DNA of 64,000 bases from Caenorhabditis remanei (lineage: Eukaryota; Nematoda; Chromadorea; Rhabditida; Rhabditidae): positions 17,775,717 to 17,839,716 of the forward strand of contig NC_071330.1 of assembly GCF_010183535.1 (NCBI RefSeq), read 5' to 3'. Shown one piece after another: positions 34,337 through 45,697 of the stretch. Made by a program: the position numbers and the translations under genes. The first letter of the stretch is position 1. Each line of letters starts with the position of its first letter. The notes under the pieces were generated by a model, which did not search any database, was not told the origin of the DNA, and saw only the letters and a list, made by a program, of their open reading frames with translations.

Positions 34337-35353
34337 ATGGTCGAAAAGTCGGAGGATAGCAAGAAGAGAGGACGTTCTTCGTCGAGTAGTTCCTCTAGCA
34401 GTTCAGGATCATCTTCTTCGGGGTAATTTTATTGATTTGCTTTTCATTTTCCTAATTTTTCTAACGATTTCAGAAGCAGCTCATCAGGCTCCCGCTCTTC
34501 AAGCTCGTCCTTGTCATCACGCTCACGTTCTCGCTCTCCACGTCGTCGTGAAAACGGTCGGGTTCGCGGCGGGCGCTCTCGATCTCCAATCCGCCGTGGT
34601 GGCTCTCCACCACGCGGAGCTCGTGCGGATCGCGGTGGAGGTCGTCCATCTCCATCTCCACCACGTCGACGTCGTGTCACTCCATCGCCACCTCGTCGTG
34701 ATCGTCGTGATCGAAGCAGAAGTGGTCCGAGGAGACGCTCCTCGCCGAGAAGAGCCAGCCCGGCTCCAGCGAGATCCGCTAGTCCTATCAAGCGTGTCGT
34801 TATCAAGAATCTAAGCAGAAATGTTCTCCGTGCACATCTTGAAGAGATTTTCTCGATTTACGGAGCGATCACCAAAGTAGACTTGCCAGTGGATCGTAAT
34901 CATCAGCATCTTCATCGTGGAATCGGATACATTGACTACGAGAGTGTAGAAGACGCAGAGAAGTCTATCAAGTATATGGATGGTGGTCAAGTCGATGGTC
35001 AAGTGATCCAAGTAGAGATGACGATTGGTGGTCGTGCGTATGTTCCAGGACAACGTCGTGTGTCTCCTTTCAGAAGACGAGCTTCTCCACCACCGAGAGA
35101 CAGAAAATCGCCGATTCGACGTGGAGGAGGGTAAGAAATAAACATAACGAAAATGATGTTAACTTCTGTTAGTGATAATTTCAGAGGAAGAAGTCCACCA
35201 ACATTCCGCAGACGTTCACCAATGGCAGGAGGTCGTCGCTCACCAATGGGAGGACGTGGTTCTGGTGCCAACAATGCACCATTGGGTCCAAGCAGATTCC
35301 GTCGTGGAGGCAGTCGTTCTCGTTCGCCAGTCGGCAGAAGATCCCGCTCGTAA
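34337..35353 (+). CDS. rnp-5: RNPS1-type splicing and exon-junction protein
   Basis: Nuclear SR-related RNA-binding protein, part of the ASAP/PSAP complexes that associate with the exon-junction complex. Three exons (34,337-34,422, 34,474-35,130, 35,185-35,353) close to 303 aa. A Ser-rich N-terminus (residues about 12-40) and RS/PR repeats (SRSRSRSPRRRENGR) lead to one RRM from about 126 to 205, with RNP2 VVIKNLSRNV and RNP1-like GIGYIDYESV. An Arg/Pro/Ser-rich tail (RRRASPPPRDRKSPIRR) follows. Codons in the RS region are strongly biased, so it stays open in other frames; those are shadows. moma-1 starts 252 bases after the stop on the same strand, suggesting an operon. Confidence 0.92.
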
Positions 35354-35605
35354 ACTTGTTCGTTTTTATCCTTCGTCTGTTATCATTATTATTACACACA
35401 ATTTTCCAAAAAATTTGAACTTTTGACACGAGAAAGAAAAAATTGTTATAAGGAAAGATCTCCCCATTTATTTATTTCATTCTTTAATAAATTATTACTC
35501 TGGATGACTTATTCTTCCCGTTCTCAAGTTCATATGGTTTTCGACCGATTTCTCTACTTTTTGTGTATTTCCTCTGACTTCTAGTCAATTGGAGACTCGT
35601 AACAG

Positions 35606-36547
35606 ATGACTCAAGACAAACCGATAGTGGAAACGATTTCCAACGCGGGGAATCAGGTGACGAATGCATTGGGACAATTCTGGCAACTTCTGACCTCGAA
35701 TCAGTCAAAAAGAGCTGGTATTGAGTCGAAACCAGTGAGAATCGATCAGGTAATGATCCCATTGCTTGTGAGAAATAAAGTTGTTTTATCGGTTTTCTAA
35801 TGACAAACCATCATAATGACTGGAATTTCTTAACAATTATGACAAAAACTTCACGAATTCGTTTGTTTTCTACGTGGAATATTTGCCGGGATGCGTCTGA
35901 GAACGTGTCTCGATATTGATACGAGTTAGAAATCGCTTATTTTCAATTGTTACGCTTCAACAGTCACATTTCTCATTTAAAACTTCTTTCAGCTCCCATT
36001 GTACGCTGAGGACAATGCTCCTATCGCCCAGAAGTTCGTTCCAGAAGAACCGCTGCCGCTTCAACGCGAGTTCGCCACCGTTCGTATCGCTTGTCAGGAG
36101 GAATACTCTCGTGTAGCTGTAAGTGAGCGTGGAGCCTATTAAGCAATACAATTAACAATTCAGGAACGTTTCAAAGTGGTTGATTGTGCAATGAGTCAAA
36201 CGAAGAAGGCGGCGACGAGATGTAATGAGTACCTCACTGAAGAGTGGACCGCCCTTCCGAAAGCCGCCGCCATCACCGTTGGTGGAATGGCTGGATTTGT
36301 ATTGGGATTGAAGCGTGGGCCCGTTGGACGTCTTCTGACAACCACCGTCGGTTTGGCTACAATGGCCGCATTCTGTTATCCGATTGAGGCGGTTGATGTG
36401 GCTAAGACTGGAAGAGCACACGCCGAACAGACCTGGTATTCATTCCAGGAATGTGAGTTTTCTCGTGCTTTTTCACCAACTATTCATTCAATTCCAGCTC
36501 CAACGCCAACGACAATCGCCAAAACTAACCTGAGCCCACCGAAATGA
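35606..36547 (+). CDS. moma-1: MICOS subunit MIC26/MIC27 (apolipoprotein O-like)
   Basis: Mitochondrial inner-membrane protein of the MICOS complex that shapes cristae. Four exons (35,606-35,749, 35,993-36,118, 36,164-36,452, 36,498-36,547) close to 202 aa. The N-terminal half is soluble with LPLYAEDNAPIAQKFVPEEP near residue 48. The C-terminal half has the Gly-rich membrane hairpin: AAAITVGGMAGFVLGLKRGP at about 131-150 and LTTTVGLATMAAFCYPIEAV at about 154-173. The ATG follows CGTAACAG, a possible SL2 acceptor, and an AATAAA for rnp-5 lies near 35,486. From memory C. elegans moma-1 is K02F3.10, next to rnp-5 (K02F3.11), matching this order. Confidence 0.9.
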
Positions 36548-37084
36548 GTACATTGGAAATTTGAATCCCTCTGTAAATCCACTCGAATGTTTGATTCTCT
36601 TCTCTGCCTACTCTTTAGCGGTTTTATTGTATTTTCTGTGTCTTTGTGTCCGATGTCCCTCCCCAGTTACCTTCTAGAGTAAATGCGAAATTTTATTATT
36701 ACAGGAAATTAAGATGCACTTTGAAACAAAACTTGAGCGGGTGGCAAAATTAGGTAAAGAAAGAGAGGCACTTATTTGACAAAATAAAGAAAGGTGGGCG
36801 ACGTAGGAGGAGGAGGATTTCACCCGCAAATAAAAAAAACTAGAACATATGAGAGGGGAATTTCAGGTTAAGGCGCTGAAACTCACTCGCAACCTTTTCG
36901 ACACTGGGGTGAGAAGGATATAAATGGGGCTGATGTAGAATACAGGAAAAGGAGGATGGGCGGAAAAGTAAAAATACAGAATACTTTGTAAAAATTAAAA
37001 AAATCAAGACTAGACATAGGTTTTCTTCTTTTTAACCTAAAACATATTATATATCGTTCTCTGACTACTCTATCATTTCTTCGT
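36548..37084. other. Convergent 3' flanks of moma-1 and the carrier gene
   Basis: No exon is supported. Plus-strand AT-rich 3' UTR text follows moma-1; the right half serves the minus-strand carrier gene. No inverted repeat was noticed. Confidence 0.45.
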
Positions 37085-40000
37085 CTACTTTGTCGTCTCG
37101 AACCTCGGCAGGAAAAGACCAAATTTGTGCTCAATGCCGGAGAACGTGGCGGCTGCCAACTTGTAACCACCAACATGATCCGGATTCGTCGACGATTCAT
37201 CTTGAATTGTCTTCGTCGTCGCCAACTCGGAACCAGTTGGGCGGGAACCGGCGAAATCGACGTAGAAGAGACGTTGAAGGACTTCGTATGTGAGAAGAGT
37301 GACGGCGAACTGTGGACTTGACCGGCAGACACGAGCGGCTGTTCCTTTCCAAAGAGACATTGGTCCTTCCTCTTTCAGCAGTTTTCGGGCACAATCTGAA
37401 AGTGGAAAGGTTTGATTGTTGAATTCTTACTATGCAAACCCACCAATAACTCCATTATACGTTGTCTGTCCAGCTCTCGCTGCAACTTGAAGACGCGTCT
37501 TTATAACATCGGCAGGGGTGACTAATCCAGCAGCCGGTACACCAGCAATGAATGCAGAACAGAACAGGGATCCCGGCGAGTTCATTCCATCCTCATCGGC
37601 TGTTGCGAGTTTAGCATGAGCGTACGCAGGGAAATAGATGGCAGAGAATGGAATATCACGAAGGAAACATGCGCGTGATCCTTTGTATAGTCCCAAGAAT
37701 CCGAGCTCTTTGAGCACTGACATCACTCCAATCTTCTTTCCGGCTTGCTGCACTTCTCCGGCGGTTTGTAATCGAATCTTGACGATTTCCAGTGGATTAG
37801 TGAACACCACTTGGCACATTCCTCCTGTTCCACCAGCAATAATCTCTCCATACAATGGAATCTTTCCGTCCTGTGTGAATTTGTCTCTCATGAAGTCGTT
37901 CATCGTCAACTTGATAGCCTTCTCTGGCGCGACACCGACGATTTGCGGGAGAAGACCACGATAGAGACCGAGAAGTCCCTCGAACTTCACCACCTTTTTG
38001 AAGCAATCCAACGAGTTTTTGTACATGACTTCACCGACGAACGAGCCAGATGTACGTTGGTTTTGCATTCGAGTCTTCACGAGGTCAATGGGATAAACGG
38101 CGGTGGCACCACACGCTCCGGCGATGGATCCCAACAGGAAACGGTAACCGGATTCGAGGAGCTGAAAAGGGACATGCATCTAGCTAATGATGAACATTGC
38201 AACTTACAGCTGTTCCAAATCCTCTTTCATCTTTGTGATGCACAGCTTTGATATTAATCAATCGATCCATTTGCGAGACTCTCTTCAACCGTTCCGGATC
38301 AATCGCCTGGATATCTTTGAGGCAAAGTGTCTTCCGTCCAGGATGATTCAATTCGGAGAGATGGAATAAAATCTCCACTTCGTATGGTGTCACTTGAGTG
38401 TAACTTTGAATTGCGTGAAGAAACTCTTCCTTCGTCATCTCTATATCCAGATTTCCACGAGCGTTTGAGACATAGACACGTTTGATCAACTCCATCTTGG
38501 CGAGAAGACTGTTGAATGCGGCATAGTAGGGGAAGGTGACCTGGAATGATGCATTGTTTTTATTTGAGTGTCTTCTGGAATTGTAGCCAAGGCGGACAGA
38601 AGACGATACAAAGGCGCAGACAATGACTGACTTGGGAAGGTCACCAGGTGAAGTTATGGCAAATAACATATATCATTGGAAAGCTGAGACAACGCTCCAA
38701 ATATATATTCAGATTTTGTCCTCGAGGCCTAGTATTCGAGAACAACAAGGTCAAAGTTCGAAAAATCGTTTGAAATGTTTTTTTGTGTCAAAGCACTAAT
38801 AATTTTCTATTTTTCCGAAATTTGCCCTTGTTGTTCTCGAATACCAAGCCTTGAGGGCAAAAACTAAATATATGTTTGGAATCAGCGTTTTCTCAGCTTT
38901 CGAATGGTATAAGTTTCACGTTCCATACTTTCACCTGGCGTCCTTCCCAAGTGAATTTCCGAATTCATGCAGAAACAAAAGGAGAACACAACTTTTGAGT
39001 TTTAATTCCAAATCGATGCATAACAAAGGTAACATAGAAATTAGTGAACATTCTCTGTCAGTGTTAAATCAAACTCACTATTCCACTTCGTGTATCCGAG
39101 AACTGAAAATACATGGGGGCTCATTTTTCAAACCAAAAGCCGCTACATGCTCTATAGAAAGAATAGAAATGAAAACTCAACAAAACCACAATACAACATC
39201 TGGATTCAACTCACTTCCAGCACTAGGGATGTCTAAGAGGAAAAAATCAAATGAATTCAAAAAATTAGAGTTTGTGAGAGAAACATTGAGGGAAGAAATT
39301 CTGAAGGACAACTCTGTCTGTATGTATGTGAAACCGATTTATTTGATATGTACATTTGTCCGAAATTCTGTGTTGCAGAACAAATCCTTCCAAATATTCC
39401 CAAAAATCTTCATTTCTTCTCTTACCTTGTGTCCACTAGCTCCACCCCCAGACACCGCGATCAAGTTGTTCCTCACGAAATCCGTCAACAAGTGTCCCTT
39501 GACTGTCGTCATAATTTGCTGGAAATCGACGGAAGAGATGGTTCCGTTCCCGTTTTTATCGTACTTCTTGAACGCCTGAATTCCTTGTTCTTCGTAGAAA
39601 TCGTGGAGAAGTTGACAGAACGAGTGGTAGTTGACATTACGTTGTTTGTCACTGAAAAACACGGAAATTGAAAAAGAAGAATTTTTGTAAAAAAGGAAAC
39701 TGAGGTTGTACCGAACGGGGAGAAACGGAGAGTGAGAGAAACGAAAAGGGGAGAAATGGCGATATTCGGGCAGTACATGTGATGAAATTTGTGAATTTAA
39801 CTCTTAAATTACTATTCTTAAACAGTGCGCACGGTTTTTGCACATTTACTGCCCGAAAATCGCTGCGCCGCCATTTCTCCCGGTTTCGTTTCTTTCACTC
39901 TCCGTTACTAAATAGTAGCGTTACTTCCCGTTCGGTACGGCCTCAGAAAACTTACGCTCCAAAATATCTTTTGATAAAATCCGAATTAAAATCGAAATCC

Positions 40001-40590
40001 TGATCGACGAGAGGTTGAGTGTGCCGAATGACTGCTTCGAATTCGTCACAACTGATTGTATCCGAAGCATTTCTATCGAATAGTTCGAAAGCCGTCAGAT
40101 AAAGAGCATCCGGACTACACAATAACGCTTCGAATGCGCAAAACTCCTCGAATGAAATGTCACCGTCTTTGGTGGTGTCAGCAGCGGAAGCCAACAGACG
40201 AATCGTCTCTTTGTTATAGTTTTCTTCTGTGTAGAGTCCCAAATATCCACGAATGAAGTCCTCTGGTGTCATCAACTTCTTCCCTTTGACCTCTTTTGAT
40301 GCGAATCGATCGAAAATCGGTCGCAGGATATCAGGGTTGGCACGTTGAATCGCTGGAATCATTTTGATTTTAAAGAAGAAATTATTTGTATAAAATTTAT
40401 TTTTCACCAAAAACCTACATCTTTGACTCGTTGCCGTTTCCACATTACACTTCGCTGTACGGAATGGAGACAGTGAGAACGAGTCGCTTCCATTTCCGAC
40501 ACCCAAGTTTTGGAGAAGCTCTCTTCGACGTGTCGACGTCAACAGGTGGTCGAAGGACATCGTTTTTTGATCATTTTGATGTTGAGACAT
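37085..40590 (-). CDS. Mitochondrial calcium-regulated aspartate/glutamate carrier (SLC25A12/13, aralar)
   Basis: Inner-membrane antiporter of the malate-aspartate shuttle. Six exons (40,590-40,419, 40,352-39,956, 39,651-39,426, 38,540-38,208, 38,161-37,444, 37,395-37,085) close to 718 aa. The N-terminal half is EF-hand rich: [20 protein letters not shown] near residue 116, [14 protein letters not shown], and [14 protein letters not shown] near 219. The C-terminal half is a carrier with three repeats marked [20 protein letters not shown] and [10 protein letters not shown] (the PxD/ExxK/R signature). Introns 2 and 3 are enlarged by palindromic elements at 39,700-39,955 and 38,631-38,951. A shorter form starting with ATGATTCCAG inside exon 2 is possible. 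From memory the C. elegans counterpart is K02F3.2. Confidence 0.93.
38631..38951. mobile_element. 321-bp palindromic element in carrier intron 3, 3-bp target duplication
   Basis: The termini are CTTGGGAAGGTCACCAGG and CCTGGCGTCCTTCCCAAG. A TGA duplication lies at 38,628-38,630 and 38,952-38,954. Inside, TTGGAAAGCTGAG and ATATATATTCAG repeat in inverse order on the other arm. The termini and sub-terminal text resemble those of the 1.17-kb element at 12,269-13,434. Confidence 0.9.
39700..39955. repeat. Palindromic element in carrier intron 2 (GAACGGGGAGAAACG family)
   Basis: Starts GAGGTTGTACCGAACGGGGA and ends TTCCCGTTCGGTACGGCCTC; inner parts pair as GGAGAAATGGCG and CGCCATTTCTCC. It is homologous to the inner arms of 17,638-18,063. 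The right arm has an extra ACTAAATAGTAGCGTT segment. Confidence 0.88.
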
Positions 40591-40748
40591 TCGAGAGGAG
40601 GTTCTCTGGAAATTATTTGGTTTAAATTTGAAGAAAACGAGAAGAGCAATTAAAGGAAAATACGAATTTCGAGAATTAAATTTAATATTTTCTATTTTTT
40701 GAAACGCAGTTAACACGCTCTGCCGACAAGGGGAAAAGCCGGTAATTT

Positions 40749-41151
40749 GGTGCACTAACGCTTTGGAACTGCTACGTTTTGGAACTGCTACGTTTTGGAA
40801 CTGCTACGCTTTGGAACTGCTACGTTTTGGAACTGCTACGTTTTGGAACTCCTTTAGCCTTAGAGCGCGCTTGCATTTTTCACTCAAATTGGAGATTTTA
40901 AGCCATATTTTAAATATTTTTTTCTCATTTTCTATCAAAAGAGTTGGTATTTTTACTTTTTTTGATAGAAAATGAGAAAAAAATATTTAAAATATGGCTT
41001 AAAATCTCCAATTTGAGTGAAAAATGCAAGCGCGCTCTAAGGCTAAAGGAGTTCCAAAACGTAGCAGTTCCAAAACGTAGCAGTTCCAAAGCGTAGCAGT
41101 TCCAAAACGTAGCAGTTCCAAAACGTAGCAGTTCCAAAGCGTTAGTGCACC
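40749..41151. mobile_element. 403-bp palindromic element with terminal 16-bp tandem repeats and 8-bp target duplication
   Basis: Ends GGTGCACTAACG and CGTTAGTGCACC. Each end carries five full and one partial copy of a 16-bp unit (TTTTGGAACTGCTACG, with some CTTTGG variants), followed inward by AGCGCGCTTGCATTTTTCAC and AT-rich text. The arms are almost perfectly complementary with a loop of about 16 bases near 40,948. GGTAATTT flanks it at 40,741-40,748 and 41,152-41,159. The open frames through the repeats are accidental. Confidence 0.93.
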
Positions 41152-41159
41152 GGTAATTT

Positions 41160-43214
41160 TAAAATGAGATTTTTGCAGAAAATTAAAGCAAATAATTACA
41201 TTTTTTTGCTTTAACTAAATAGTTAATTAAGTCAAATTATATTTGAAAAAAAAACAATACCTACGCAGCTTAATCGATCACTTTTTGATCATTTTCGGTC
41301 GTATTTCAATTGTCGCGCGTCGTTTTGAGATCAATTTTAATAAAAAAGATTATGGGGCTATTTACGTCCGGAAGAAACGTGATTTCCCTCGATTCATTTA
41401 CCTGAAAAACGGCGAAAAACGGAAAAAAACTGTCTTTTCCGGTAAACGAATCGAGGGAGAAAAGTTTTTTTTCCGGACATGTCCCCATTAAATGATTTTT
41501 TTTTAAATTTCGCGCTGAAGTGAGTTATTGTTCTGTAGCAAAGTCAGGAGACAAATCAAAACATAGAGCGTTCAAAGAAACACACGAAGATAAGGAGAAT
41601 CTGATGAAAAAAATGTGTGTTCTCTAATGCACCGAAATATTGGTCTTGTTGGTCTCTCTATGAGTTCGTACAGGGAGGAAACGGAAGTTTGAAAGAAATA
41701 AAGGTACCTTTAAAGGTTAAAAAACCTAAATTCTAAATTCTTAAAAAAATATAAATAAAGAGAGAAAAGAAGAAAAGACGACATTGGAGCTGAATGTAGT
41801 TTAGATTGGTCATTGCCAATTTCATTGTGTCTGATAACACATCATTCACAAAAGGCCATAAACATTATTGCATGTTTTCAGGGAAAAGAGAAAACGAGAT
41901 ATTAATAATTGGTACTTCAGGTTACATTCTCAGTAAAATAAGTTTAATCATTTTTTCCATAAATTCGTTGTAATATTCTAAATATTAGCACCTCATAATA
42001 AGTTCCACCTCCACCAGACTAAAACTCCAGAAACATGCTCTAAAAAGAACAAGTAACACTAAGTTACTCGGCCGTTCAGTTGTTTGTGTTTCTCTCCTCT
42101 TTCATATTTACCATCGAAAAATGTAAGGAAACGGAGGGAAACGAAAAAAAGAAGAGCGTCAACTGCTGCTGTGCTCTGATGCTCTGCCGTGAGAAGATAT
42201 TTCTCTCACTCTTAGACTCAAGCTCATCTTTTTCGTTGTCGAGTTTCTCGTTTTTTGTTGTGCTGTCGGTTGGGGGCAGCAGTTGGAATAAGAAGCCAAA
42301 AAAAAAGATGACGGAGGATGAGTATATTGAGTGCACATGAAAAGGTGCCCATCAGATTTTTTTCTGAAATTGAAATGCATCGAGACCACGCCCATTTTCG
42401 GAAGCTATCGGTATACTGTAGGATAAATGAACAGAAAGTATGAAGTTCTTATAGTTTCTGTATAAACAATTAGGTCAAAGAATGTTTTGTGGGAAAACAA
42501 AAGTAAAATATCATTCAAGTATCACTAGATCTCGTAAAGCGGAACTACCTACAATGATGTGAAGCTAGAAACCATATCTGCCAACACCAAAATACCATCC
42601 TTCACCAACCTTTCCCAAAATAAAATTTGGCGAAACACACGCAGGCAGTTCGTTTGTATGTGTGTGTGTGATGACGAAGTGAATGTCCCGGACTGCCCAC
42701 ACTCTCTGCCTGCGTCTTCACTTTCAGTGTACTCTATACAACGCGGCAGCCAGCCCCAGTCAGTTACCCGCCGCAGTCAGTGAACGAACAAGTGCGGGCC
42801 GCGCGTGTTTTTAACGTGATCTACATGAGGGGGAAGAAGATAATGAGTTTGGAAGAAACAAGTTCTATTAACAGATCCAGCCGAAATTTTGAAACTGTGA
42901 ATGATATTTCAAAGACTAAGTGACAGCTGTATCTTCAGGATATTGTCATGAGATCCATAAGACATTCGAATGACATTCACCCTCTTGGTAGTCTTCAATT
43001 AATTATCAATTATATTTCTGAAAACTAATGTGACAGAACCAATGACACATAGCCACAGTTTGAAAACTGAATATCTTAAAATGCAGTAGACTGAAAGTCC
43101 TCAACTGTAAACACTCTCTATTTGAATTCCAAGTGTATAGGGTATCCAGGATTTCTAACTGATTTATGTTTTGAACTATATCAATTTATAAGAGCATTAC
43201 AATAATCAAATCAA
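41160..43214. other. Two-kb intergenic region without a recognised gene
   Basis: Only repeats are seen. A hairpin at about 41,366-41,479 pairs GTCCGGAAGAAACG...TCCCTCGATTC with GAATCGAGGGA...TTCCGGAC. The section 42,640-42,800 is GC-richer with GT dinucleotides and paired CAGTCAGT motifs. Open frames there lack splice and composition support. A regulatory or non-coding function cannot be judged from sequence alone. Confidence 0.45.
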
Positions 43215-43996
43215 TCAGTTGGTGAGAACATTATGCTTGTCGAACATTTTGATAGTGTTGAAAATTTGTTCACGATCCTTAGTGCAATCCAACGTGTTCA
43301 AGTTATTCACAACGATAGCGTACGCATCGAACTCCTTGCTATGCAAGAAAGTCACCGCTTCTGGGAATGCCTGGTCAATCTTGTCAGCTTCTGAATCATC
43401 GAGAAGAAGTGCCTTGGCATCACTGACGGCTTTCTTGGCGTTGTTGAAGATGTGGCATGCCCAGACAACACGATCTGGTGAGGCATCAGCGTACATTTGG
43501 GCTTCGAGCTGCAAAAGAATAAGTGTTGAAAGATTGAAGATTGGAACACTTACGTTGTTAGCGTACTCCTGTCCCTTTGGTCCCAACTTGGCAACTTGTT
43601 CCTTATATTTTCCGTACATTGTCTCGTATGGTGCGGCAAGTGCTGGGTAACTCTTCTTGATGATTGCAATCAACTCATCGTAATTCTTCGGCTCGAACTG
43701 TCCAGCATGATAGTCATTGACCATTTTGACGGCTTGTGTCTTCTGCTCTTCGGTGATTTTCTCAATTGGTTCCCACACATAAGATGGCATGAATTCTAAA
43801 AAAACTCTTGCTATTTTTAAATATTTTTTGTTTAAAACCTACGTTTATAAGCCGAGTAAGCCTTGAGGATCTGATCCAGCTTCTCAACAGTGAACACCAA
43901 ATTCGTGAAATCCGCCTCAGTCATCTGCTCGCCGGAAGGCCGTCCGGAAACAACTGTGGCCAGGAGCATGAGAGCACAAACTTTCAGCGAACACAT
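43215..43996 (-). CDS. far-8: Secreted nematode fatty-acid- and retinol-binding (FAR) protein
   Basis: Small helical secreted lipid carrier of the nematode-specific FAR family. Three exons (43,996-43,843, 43,795-43,554, 43,508-43,215) close to 229 aa. Residues 1-18 are a signal peptide (MCSLKVCALMLLATVVSGRP). The mature protein is all helical and contains TEEQKTQAVKMVNDYHAGQF and AKLGPKGQEYANN, the LGPxxxxF-like FAR hallmark, with a longer C-terminal helix bundle than short FARs. A TATATAAA box lies near 44,126 on the minus strand. The far-8 symbol rests on family likeness plus recalled synteny (K02F3.3 between the carrier and zip-2). Confidence 0.75.
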
Positions 43997-44321
43997 CGTA
44001 AAACACAGATTTGTTTCAATTTACCCTGAAACCAGAAAATAATGAAGTTGAAAACAGAAGATTCAAAAATACTGAAACTGTTTGAAATGAAATGTACGGG
44101 ATTTATAGTTTTGTACCGGTTTATATAGATTGACAGTGTTGAGGGTGGGTTCCAATTCGAGGGATTACGTTTCTTTTTTGAAAGGGGATGGGTGATAACC
44201 AATGAGCAGATTAATTGGTCAAACACTATGCATTTTGAAGGGAATCAAAAGCAGAAGAGAGATGTTGAACCTGTAAGAAGAGTGTACCACGGTGTCATTG
44301 ATTATCCCACATAGAGTACTA

Positions 44322-44992
44322 GCCAGAAAGAATTCGACACTTGCAGTTTTTAGTTGATAATTGACAACTTTGGGAGTATGAGACGGTCTTCCTGGTGGTA
44401 TTACAATATCTATTGATTATGGAGTGTATAGATCAGAAGCAGACCTTCATTTTTGTAGTTGACAACATTTTTGTACAGGCACTCCCTAGAGAGTTATGGT
44501 TATTTTAAGACGACAGATCAAAAATCTCTCTATTTTGCACTGAAATTGGTCGATTTGAGGGAGAAATTACTTTCTTGATACATAATTTTTAAAGAGTGCC
44601 CGTACAAAAAAGTTGTCAACTACATAAATAAAGCTCTACCTTTGTTCTGTATGATACATTAAAAACCTACTTGATGGGATCATCAATATGACACACTCTC
44701 AAAGTTGGCCAATTTTCAACTGAATTTCCTAAGAAGTTACAGACAGTCAGTTTCTCCTCCTTCGCACTGAAACAAGGGAACATTTGCGAGAAATTACTTT
44801 GACGATTGATAACTTCTTGGGATGTTCTCGTACAAAAAAGCAGTCAACTACAAAAATTAAGCTCTGATTGTGATCTATGCACTCCATAAACAATAGATAT
44901 TGTGATACCGTCAGGAAGGGCGTCTCATACTCCCAAAGCTGACTACTTTCAACAAGAAAATATAAGTGTCGCATTCTTCCTGTAGTAGATTT
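44322..44992. mobile_element. Nested palindromic MITEs (GTTGTCAACTACAAAAATG family)
   Basis: The outer inverted repeat runs from CTAGCCAGAAAGAATTCGAC to GTCGCATTCTTCCTG near 44,990 and resembles the copy at 47,609-48,030. Nested inside it, about 44,470-44,725 belongs to the other subfamily. Its reverse complement occurs almost unchanged at about 46,523-46,780. No coding capacity. Confidence 0.8.
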
Positions 44993-45697
44993 TTGAGCTG
45001 TTCACTTTTATTGAGATTTGAGAACTTGACAATTTACAAATTGAGTTTCAGCTTTTGTGTTTGAAAATTTTGTCTCCTGTTCACGAGTCCATAAATATTA
45101 CACGGGACGATTTGATTACTATAGATATGGCCATTCCCACAACATGTGTTCAACATGTTTCCGCTTTCCCAGTGTTCTCACACACCACAATTAGTTATTT
45201 TCTACACCGTCGATCTCGTTTTTGAATCGAGAAGAGTTTGTGATCAAAAGAGGGATAATCCGGTTCTAATTGAACATTGCCATATACTCTTCTTTTTAAA
45301 CTCATTCAGGTCACATTTAATAACGAACAAAATACAGATTGATTGGATATATTGTAGTTTAAGGGAGCAAATGTTCTACTGGTTCTCATTGAATTTCAGT
45401 TTCTCTCGATCCCTTAAGAAACTTTGAAAAGTGTTATACTTCCTTACTAACTCGTGATACTATCTATCTTTGAAAGTTGTTATCTGGAAGGATCTGAAGA
45501 TTCTACCTGAGAACAAATGGCACTTTCCTCTCGCTTCGTTTTGTTTTGTTTTTTCTCCCTCAAAAATATCTTCTTTTGCCGTTGTAATGTGAAATAGTAG
45601 AGGAAGAGGAGGAGTGTATCCGAGATAAGATGCCAACAACCCCAACACCACTTCTACACTTTTCATTTTGGCGGAACTTTTTTGAAAAACTAAAATC

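Noticed and set aside
34470..35274. Long open frames on the minus strand and in other plus-strand frames across rnp-5
   Set aside because: They result from the RS/PR-rich codon repetition of rnp-5; they have no start context, introns or homology of their own.
40763..41137. Mirror-image open frames reading LLRFGTATFWN repeats
   Set aside because: They are translations of the 16-bp tandem units of a palindromic transposon, identical on both strands.
42076..42783. Open frames of 70-90 codons upstream of far-8
   Set aside because: Overlapping frames on both strands, low-complexity composition and no splice-site continuity.
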